A DNA stretch of 64,000 nucleotides from Streptomyces sp. CA-210063 (GTDB lineage: Bacteria > Actinomycetota > Actinomycetes > Streptomycetales > Streptomycetaceae): assembly GCF_024612015.1 (NCBI RefSeq), contig NZ_CP102512.1, forward strand, positions 10,292,001 to 10,356,000, read 5' to 3'. The translations under genes and the position numbers were made by a program. This document shows positions 59,170-64,000 of this stretch, in pieces (positions within the stretch are counted from its first letter, which is position 1; each line of letters begins with the position of its first letter). The notes beneath the pieces were generated by a model. The model was not told the origin of the DNA and did not search any database. It was given only the letters and a program-made list of their open reading frames with translations.

Positions 59170-59386
59170 GTTCGGGCTCCTCCGACTCCGGTCGCGGACG
59201 GGACCTGACCGTACGTGCCGTGGAGAGGTCCGCCGCACGTCCTGCACGCATTACCCCGTCCCCGACGACCTACGCGCGAAAGTCCTCGACCGCAGCTCGG
59301 AGCCTGTGCGGCGCTACGGTCCGTCGGGGGCCGTACGCGAACGACGGCGCCCTCACCCGCACACTCCGGGCGCGCGGCGGACGACG

Positions 59387-60475
59387 TCACGCCTGAGTGT
59401 GCCGTATGCAGGCCACGACGACCTCGCGCAGGCTCCCCGTCCGCTCCATCACCTCGCGCTGCACCCGGGCCCCGTTGCCGCGCCCCGTCAGTTCGGCGAG
59501 GGCGGCGCGGACCCGCTCGGCGTCACCGTTGGCGACCAGCGCCTCCTCGACGTGGTCGAGCAGCGCGCGGATCACCTCGGCGGCCGGCCGGGGCCGCATC
59601 GTCGAGGGGTCCAGGAGGTTCTCCGACATGCCGGAGCGCGCGGCACGCCAGGTGGCCAGCCGCAGCAGGCCCGCACTGTGTCCGAGCGGCTCCCGGCCGG
59701 CCCGCCACTCGCGCGCCGCGGTGTCGACGAGCCCCCGGCCGAGGGCGGCGACGAGGACCGCGGTGTCGGGGTGCAGACAGACGTCCGCCACCCGGATCTC
59801 CACGGTCGGGTACCGCTGGGACAGCCGCGCGTCGAAGTAGACCATGCCCTCGTCGCGGACGACCTCCGTGGCGATGAGGTTCGCGACGCACTGGTGGTAC
59901 CGCTCCGCCGAGCCGAAGATGTCCGACGGACCGGCCATCGGCCACATGTCCCACACCTGGCTGCGGTAGCTCGCGTACTGGCTGTCGTGGCCCTGCCAGA
60001 AGGGCGAGTTCGCGCTCAGGGCCGTCAGGACGGACAGCCACGGCCGCATACGGTCCAGGACGGCGACGCCCTCCTCGTCGGATTCCACGGACACGTGCAC
60101 ATGACAGCCGCAGACGAGCTGTACCTGAGTGGGCAGGCCGAACTCCCGCGCCATCCACAGATACCTGCTGTTCATGGTGATCGTCGGGCTCACGGCCAGC
60201 GGCGAGGTGGCCAGCGCCACGACCGCGCTGCCGAGCCCCTCCGCATGGCGTGCCGCGTCCTTGCGGCAGCGGATGATCTCGGCCCCCAGGTCCGCCATGT
60301 CCGACTGCGGGTGCGTGGCGAACTCCACCTGCTCGTTGTGGAGCTCCTTCTCGAACACGTCCTGCCCCGTGCGCTCCTGCGCGGCCCGCGCGAGCACCGC
60401 CGCGGCCCGCGCCTGCGGCTCGCCGGTGTCGGGATCGACCAGGAGGAGTTCCTCTTCCACTCCGACGGTACGCAC
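59387..60475 (-). CDS. YbdK-type carboxylate-amine ligase (glutamate-cysteine ligase-like)
   Basis: A 362-residue ATP-grasp-like GCS2-family enzyme. It has the opening RTVGVEEELLLVDPDTGEPQ with the acidic metal-binding EEE, then LVCGCHVHVSVESDEEGVAV and VEIRVADVCLHPDTAV. Members ligate Glu and Cys in vitro weakly; in mycothiol-using actinobacteria the product is uncertain. It starts with GTG at 60475 after AAGGG. A SigB-type promoter overlaps that of the divergent small gene. Confidence 0.9.
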   Translation of the reverse strand: MRTVGVEEELLLVDPDTGEPQARAAAVLARAAQERTGQDVFEKELHNEQVEFATHPQSDMADLGAEIIRCRKDAARHAEGLGSAVVALATSPLAVSPTITMNSRYLWMAREFGLPTQVQLVCGCHVHVSVESDEEGVAVLDRMRPWLSVLTALSANSPFWQGHDSQYASYRSQVWDMWPMAGPSDIFGSAERYHQCVANLIATEVVRDEGMVYFDARLSQRYPTVEIRVADVCLHPDTAVLVAALGRGLVDTAAREWRAGREPLGHSAGLLRLATWRAARSGMSENLLDPSTMRPRPAAEVIRALLDHVEEALVANGDAERVRAALAELTGRGNGARVQREVMERTGSLREVVVACIRHTQA

Positions 60476-60575
60476 GTCATCTGGCCCTTCTGCGCTAGGT
60501 GGTGTCAGCCGTGTGCCCTCGGACGACGCCGGGACACCTCACCGGGCTGTGCGCGGGCCGTTGTCCGTGTATGCC

Positions 60576-60600
60576 GTGTACGCGGCCACGGCCCGGGTAC
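60576..60600 (+). promoter_or_regulatory. SigB-type promoter of the small helical protein
   Basis: GTGT-N15-GGGTAC on the plus strand fits GNNT-N14/16-GGGTAY. The -10 element ends 68 bp before the GTG at 60669. Its GGGTAC overlaps the minus-strand -10 element in the palindrome GGGTACCC. Confidence 0.65.
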
Positions 60601-60621
60601 CCGTCCGGCGCTTCGGGAGCC
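60597..60621 (-). promoter_or_regulatory. SigB-type promoter of the YbdK-like ligase
   Basis: GGCT-N15-GGGTAC on the minus strand also fits the consensus; its -10 lies 122 bp before the ligase start. The two promoters share the GGGTACCC core and cannot both be occupied at once. Confidence 0.6.
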
Positions 60622-60668
60622 GTGCCGGGCAGGTGCGGCCCCTGGTCCGCGAAACGGAGGAGGAGAAC

Positions 60669-60902
60669 GTGACCAGCACCACCGAGACCGGCCACGTGAC
60701 CGGAACGGCCGACAAGGACTACAACCTGATCTGGTACGTCGAGGCCTGCCTGAACAACGCGCTGCGCCTCGAGTCGTACATCCAGGACGCGGAACGGGAG
60801 AAGGACACCGAGGTGGTCGAGCTGTTCCGCAAGGCACAGGCCGACAGCCGCAAGGGCGCCGACCTGGGCAAGCAGCTGCTGCGCCGACGTCTGAGCGACT
60901 GA
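60669..60902 (+). CDS. Small conserved helical protein
   Basis: A 77-residue protein starting with GTG after GAGGAG. After a Thr-rich start it is helical with DYNLIWYVEACLNNALRLES, YIQDAEREKDTEVVEL and KAQADSRKGADLGKQLL. I recall near-identical small proteins in other Streptomyces but no assigned function. The SigB-type promoter suggests a stress-induced product. Conserved acidic/helical pattern could mean ferritin-like pairing, but too short to say. Confidence 0.8.
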   Translation: MTSTTETGHVTGTADKDYNLIWYVEACLNNALRLESYIQDAEREKDTEVVELFRKAQADSRKGADLGKQLLRRRLSD

Positions 60903-61280
60903 CGGCACGCCCCTGGTCACCTTCCGCACGCCCGGGTGGGCTCGACGCCTCACCCGGGCCGTCCGTGCTCGCCGCGGCCGTACCGGCTGGTTCTCCGGGT
61001 GAGGGCACGAGGAGTACAGGAGTCCGACTCGCGACCATCGGACACTCCCTTCTCCCGGGGCCAGGAGAAGCAAGGCCTGCAGTGCGTGCGTGCCCCGTTC
61101 CCGACGACCCACCCGCCCTGGGCGCATGCCGCTCCGCTCGCCCAGCGCCATTGTGGGCACGGCCGACGCGGTCACGCGAACGGGCGGGAAGGAAATCGCC
61201 AGGGAGCCGATCGTCGAGCTGCCTCGTCGGGCGAACTGCTCGGGTGACACTCTGGCCCGCGGAGCCTCCAGTGGTCGCTG

Positions 61281-61690
61281 CGCTGCGGGAACTTCACCGA
61301 GGAACTCCCGGTCGACCTCACCCTCGCCGCCATGGACGCCGGCGGCGTCGACCTGTCGCTGCTGAGTGCCTGGTACGGCCCCGAAGGCGCGCTGATCTCC
61401 GACGACGAGGTCGCCGCGTTCGTCGCCCACGCCCCTGACCGCTTGGCCGGCGTCGCCTCCGTCGACCTGCGCAAGCCCATGGTGGCGGTGCGGGAACTGC
61501 GTCGCTGCGTACGGGAGTCGGGGTTCAAGGCGCTGCGGGTCGTGCCGTGGCCGTGGGGCCGGCCGTCGGACACACCGGTCCGCTGCGGACGTCGGAGACG
61601 GGACGCCCGATCCCGTACCTGGTGGTCGTCTACTGGGCGTGGCTGTTCGATCCGCGGGTCCGGCCCGATGCCGTGCGAGCCGGCCGGGCC
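61281..61690 (+). pseudogene. Amidohydrolase-family relic
   Basis: One frame gives NFTEELPVDLTLAAMDAGGV and LSAWYGPEGALISDDEVAAF, then PDRLAGVASVDLRKPMVAVR and ESGFKALRVVPW, typical of the first third of metal-dependent amidohydrolases (TIM-barrel, amidohydro_2). Another frame then continues VGHTGPLRTSETGRPIPYL before losing similarity. The N-terminal metal-site His-x-His and the last part are missing. The region upstream (60903-61280) has no gene I can support. Confidence 0.7.
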
Positions 61691-62616
61691 TGCTGTACGA
61701 GGGAGGTAGCGGCGCCCTGCCACTCGGGATATGCGAAGGTGAACCCCGCCGTGCGCAGCCGGCCCGGCTCCACCCGGCGGCTCTTGAGCAGTAGTTCGGT
61801 GTCCGAGCGCAGGGCGAACGCCCCGAGCTCGGCCATCCAGCGCGTCGCCGGCAGTCCCACCGGGACGCCCCAGGCCGTGCGCAGCGCCCGCATGAAGTCG
61901 CGGTGCGGAAGGGGGCCGGGTGAGGCCAGGTTCACCGGCCCTTCGAGGTCGTCCCGGGCGATCAGGAACTCCACCGCTCGTACGAAGTCCTCGGCATGGA
62001 TCCAGGAGACGTACTGGCCGCCGCCGGCCACCGGGCCGCCCAGCCCGCATCGCGTCAGCCGCGACAGCATGTCGAACACCCCGCCCCGGTCCGGGCTCAT
62101 GACCATCGCCGCGCGCAGCGCCACCTTGCGGGTCGCGGGAGTCGGCGCCTGGGCCTGCGCCCGCTCCCAGTTCTCCGCGATCTCGACGCTGTACGCCCAG
62201 TAGTCCGGCACCCCGGGCTCAGAGCCGCCGATCACCCCGCTCGCCTCGTCGTGTGCGGCGTCGAAGCGGTGGGCGTAGATGGTCGCCGTACTCATCTGCA
62301 GCCAGACGCGCGGTGGCCGCGCGGCGGCGGCGATCGCCTCGCCGACCACCCGCGCCGAATCCACCCGGGAGTCCATCATGGCCCGCAGGTTCTCGGCGGT
62401 GTAACGGCAGGAAACACTGCGACCGGCCAGGTTGATCACGACATCGCAGCCGTCGATCGCCGCGGCCCAGCGGCCCAGCGTGGCCCCGTCCCAGCCGACG
62501 TCGTGCGCCCGCGCGGGACGCCGGGTCACCACGGTCACCTCATGACCCGCCGCCGTCAGCGCACGGTCGAGAATCGTGCCCACCTGTCCGGTACCCCCGG
62601 GCAGCACTACCTTCAT
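61630..62616 (-). CDS. TIGR01777-family epimerase (NAD-dependent, SulA/YfcH-like)
   Basis: A 328-residue extended-SDR protein. The cofactor motif is MKVVLPGGTGQVGTILDRAL; CDVVINLAGRSVSCRYTAEN and WLQMSTATIYAHRF are family hallmarks, followed by WIHAEDFVRAVEFL. The tail FTFAYPEWQGAATSLVQQAR is usual, but ~15 further residues run into the opposite-strand amidohydrolase relic, so the original stop may be lost. GAGGGGG selects the ATG at 62616. Role unknown; the fold suggests a nucleotide-sugar or cofactor substrate. Confidence 0.88.
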   Translation of the reverse strand: MKVVLPGGTGQVGTILDRALTAAGHEVTVVTRRPARAHDVGWDGATLGRWAAAIDGCDVVINLAGRSVSCRYTAENLRAMMDSRVDSARVVGEAIAAAARPPRVWLQMSTATIYAHRFDAAHDEASGVIGGSEPGVPDYWAYSVEIAENWERAQAQAPTPATRKVALRAAMVMSPDRGGVFDMLSRLTRCGLGGPVAGGGQYVSWIHAEDFVRAVEFLIARDDLEGPVNLASPGPLPHRDFMRALRTAWGVPVGLPATRWMAELGAFALRSDTELLLKSRRVEPGRLRTAGFTFAYPEWQGAATSLVQQARPARTASGRTRGSNSHAQ

Positions 62617-62660
62617 CGAAACCCCCTCGGCTTCACTCGGCATCAGCGTACCCGTTATTT

Positions 62661-62674
62661 TTGAACGCGTTCAA
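62661..62674. promoter_or_regulatory. Perfect 14-bp palindrome TTGAACGCGTTCAA
   Basis: It lies 45 bp before the epimerase start and ~190 bp before the next gene. The form is typical of TetR-family operators, yet no TetR gene is in the window. Confidence 0.55.
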
Positions 62675-62865
62675 CTGGAATCGCCGGGGCGCGCGGGCAG
62701 GTCGACCACCTGTGGATCCGACATTCGCGCTCAGTGAACCGTGTAACCGTGCGAGACGTACTCCTGACCGATCCCGGCGTGATCGCGACCATCCGGCTCG
62801 GGCGTCCGGGCGCGGAACCGTGGGCGGCCGCATTCGTCGGTACGGAACAGGGAGGAGGAGAGCGC

Positions 62866-64000
62866 ATGACGCCTGGAGAGGATCACGTCTCCGAGCAGGC
62901 CGAGCCCGGGGAGGAGCAACGGGGCGACGCAGCGGTCTCGGTCGAGGAACTGCTGACGCTGCATCGCCGATCCGTCCTGGAGTACGCGGCGCTGTGCACC
63001 GGGCCGATCCCGGGCGCCGCGAAGCGGCTCGCCGGTCAGGCCTTCCGGAACACCTACGGCGACGCGGCCTCGCATGCCGGCGCCGACTACCCGTGGCGGC
63101 CGCGGCTGCTCGCGGCGGTCCTGGAGGCTGCCCGGGGATGGAGTGCGGAGGACAGGCGCTCGTCCCTGCAACCGGACCTGTGGGACGACGGAACCGGTGA
63201 CGGGCGGCGGACCAAGTCCGCCCCGGACCGCGGGAGCGGCGACCGGAGACTGGTCCTGCGCGCCTTACGGAACCTGCCGGACCGCGCCCAGGTACTGCTG
63301 TGGCACACCGAGGTCGAGGCCGAGGACCTCGAGATCGTGGCGTCCCTGCTCGGCGCCGAGCCCTCCCTGCTGAACCCCGAACACGCCCGCACCCTGCTGC
63401 GGTACGAGTGCGTGCGGGCCCACCTGGACCTCGCGCCCGACGAGCGCTGCCGCCGCCTCAACCGGCTCATCGACGTCCACGCCCGCCGCACCTGCGCCGA
63501 GACGATGGCGGAGGTACTCGAACACCTCGACCGCTGCGCCTACTGCGCGACGGCGGTGGACCAGCTGGACCAGTCCCCGGACCGGCTCCCCACCCTGCTC
63601 GCTGAGGCCGTACTGGGATTCCGCGCGGCGGACTACCTCGCGACCCGGACCGCCCGCCGGACGATCGATTCGGCCCACGCGCGTTCGGAGCCCGCCCCGC
63701 AGCCCGCGGGCGCCGAGGACCGGCGGACGGCTGCGGGTGACCCCGCACCGCGGCGGCGCCGGTGGCCGCTGCTCGTCGCCATGGGAGTGGTCCTGTGCGG
63801 GGTGATCGCGGCGACGCCCATGGCCCTCAGCGGGACCGATGACGACCGCGAGGCAGCGGGCGGTCCGACGCCCGGGCCGACCCGGAGCCCGTCCGACTCC
63901 GCCGCCCGACCGTCCGCCGTCACTCGGTCGCCCGGCGCCACTACCGCGCCCGGCGCCACTACCGCGCCCGGCGCGAGCGATGTCCTGGTCACGCGGCTGC
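62866..64000 (+). CDS. Sigma-like protein with zinc-finger-type motif and membrane helix (partial, 5' part)
   Basis: The first 378 residues are visible. Residues ~25-180 resemble degenerate sigma-70 regions 2 and 4 (VEELLTLHRRSVLEYAALCT; LRALRNLPDRAQVLLWHTEV). Residues ~205-230 carry HLDRCAYCATAVDQL, a HxxxCxxC zf-HC2-like anti-sigma motif. A basic stretch and one membrane helix (PLLVAMGVVLCGVIAATPMA) lie near 300-325, then a Pro/Thr/Ser-rich exported linker with repeated ATTAPG units. A lectin or hydrolase-like exported domain would be expected beyond the window. GGAGGAGGAG precedes the ATG at 62866. Confidence 0.7.
   Translation, partial: MTPGEDHVSEQAEPGEEQRGDAAVSVEELLTLHRRSVLEYAALCTGPIPGAAKRLAGQAFRNTYGDAASHAGADYPWRPRLLAAVLEAARGWSAEDRRSSLQPDLWDDGTGDGRRTKSAPDRGSGDRRLVLRALRNLPDRAQVLLWHTEVEAEDLEIVASLLGAEPSLLNPEHARTLLRYECVRAHLDLAPDERCRRLNRLIDVHARRTCAETMAEVLEHLDRCAYCATAVDQLDQSPDRLPTLLAEAVLGFRAADYLATRTARRTIDSAHARSEPAPQPAGAEDRRTAAGDPAPRRRRWPLLVAMGVVLCGVIAATPMALSGTDDDREAAGGPTPGPTRSPSDSAARPSAVTRSPGATTAPGATTAPGASDVLVTRL

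Noticed and set aside
59168..61438. A 756-codon plus-strand frame over the YbdK-type ligase
   Set aside because: The ligase on the minus strand has complete family motifs; the plus frame is Arg/Pro-rich shadow sequence.

Overview
The window is high-GC actinobacterial DNA and almost certainly Streptomyces. Support comes from dense GTG starts, a streptophobe membrane protein, a PopR/ClpP3/ClpP4 locus, an XRE-DUF397 pair, a DUF574-type methyltransferase, and many SigB-type sigma factors with their regulators. The mix of an incomplete siderophore locus, isolated paralogues (a stand-alone mraY), IS5-like relics and two gene relics fits a chromosome-arm or accessory region rather than the conserved core. 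No rRNA, tRNA or CRISPR array was found.

Layout. 0-2 kb: right edge of a hydroxamate siderophore locus (formyltransferase and ornithine/lysine N-hydroxylase, divergent around an iron box). 2-4.8 kb: streptophobe and DUF6777 membrane proteins. 4.8-12.5 kb: a dipeptide-type ABC importer in a translationally coupled run with a C45 acyltransferase/hydrolase, divergent from a MurR/RpiR regulator. 12.5-15 kb: DinB protein, popR and the clpP3-clpP4 pair with a PopR-type operator. 15-36.5 kb: mostly single metabolic or regulatory genes (VOC proteins, TerC, SGNH lipoprotein, DUF3105, RNase H, FAD monooxygenase, AlkB, AIM24, NUDIX, LysG/LysE, MFS, aldo/keto reductase, MarR/EamA, MraY, RidA, PadR, GNAT). 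36.5-42.6 kb: an SDR gene, then a two-component system plus MMPL exporter bracketed by two copies of the same IS5-like relic. 42.7-47.5 kb: NsdA-like regulator, XRE/DUF397 pair, a small hypothetical operon, a methyltransferase and a MITE-like element.

47.5-61 kb is the most coherent block. It is a stress-signalling island built from a five-gene, end-overlapping stressosome operon (RsbR, RsbS, RsbT, an RsbT-PP2C fusion and an RsbU-like phosphatase), two SigB-family sigma factors, a separate STAS antagonist, two HATPase anti-sigma-type proteins, a PAS-GAF-PP2C phosphatase, a YbdK-type ligase and a small helical protein. Sites matching the SigB consensus (GNNT-N15-GGGTAY) lie before the STAS gene and, back to back, between the ligase and the small protein. 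This suggests the island feeds and reads its own sigma factors.

The right edge holds an amidohydrolase relic, a TIGR01777-type epimerase and the start of a sigma-like/membrane hybrid protein that runs off the window. All family calls rest on motif recognition by eye. Start codons were chosen from visible ribosome binding sites where possible.
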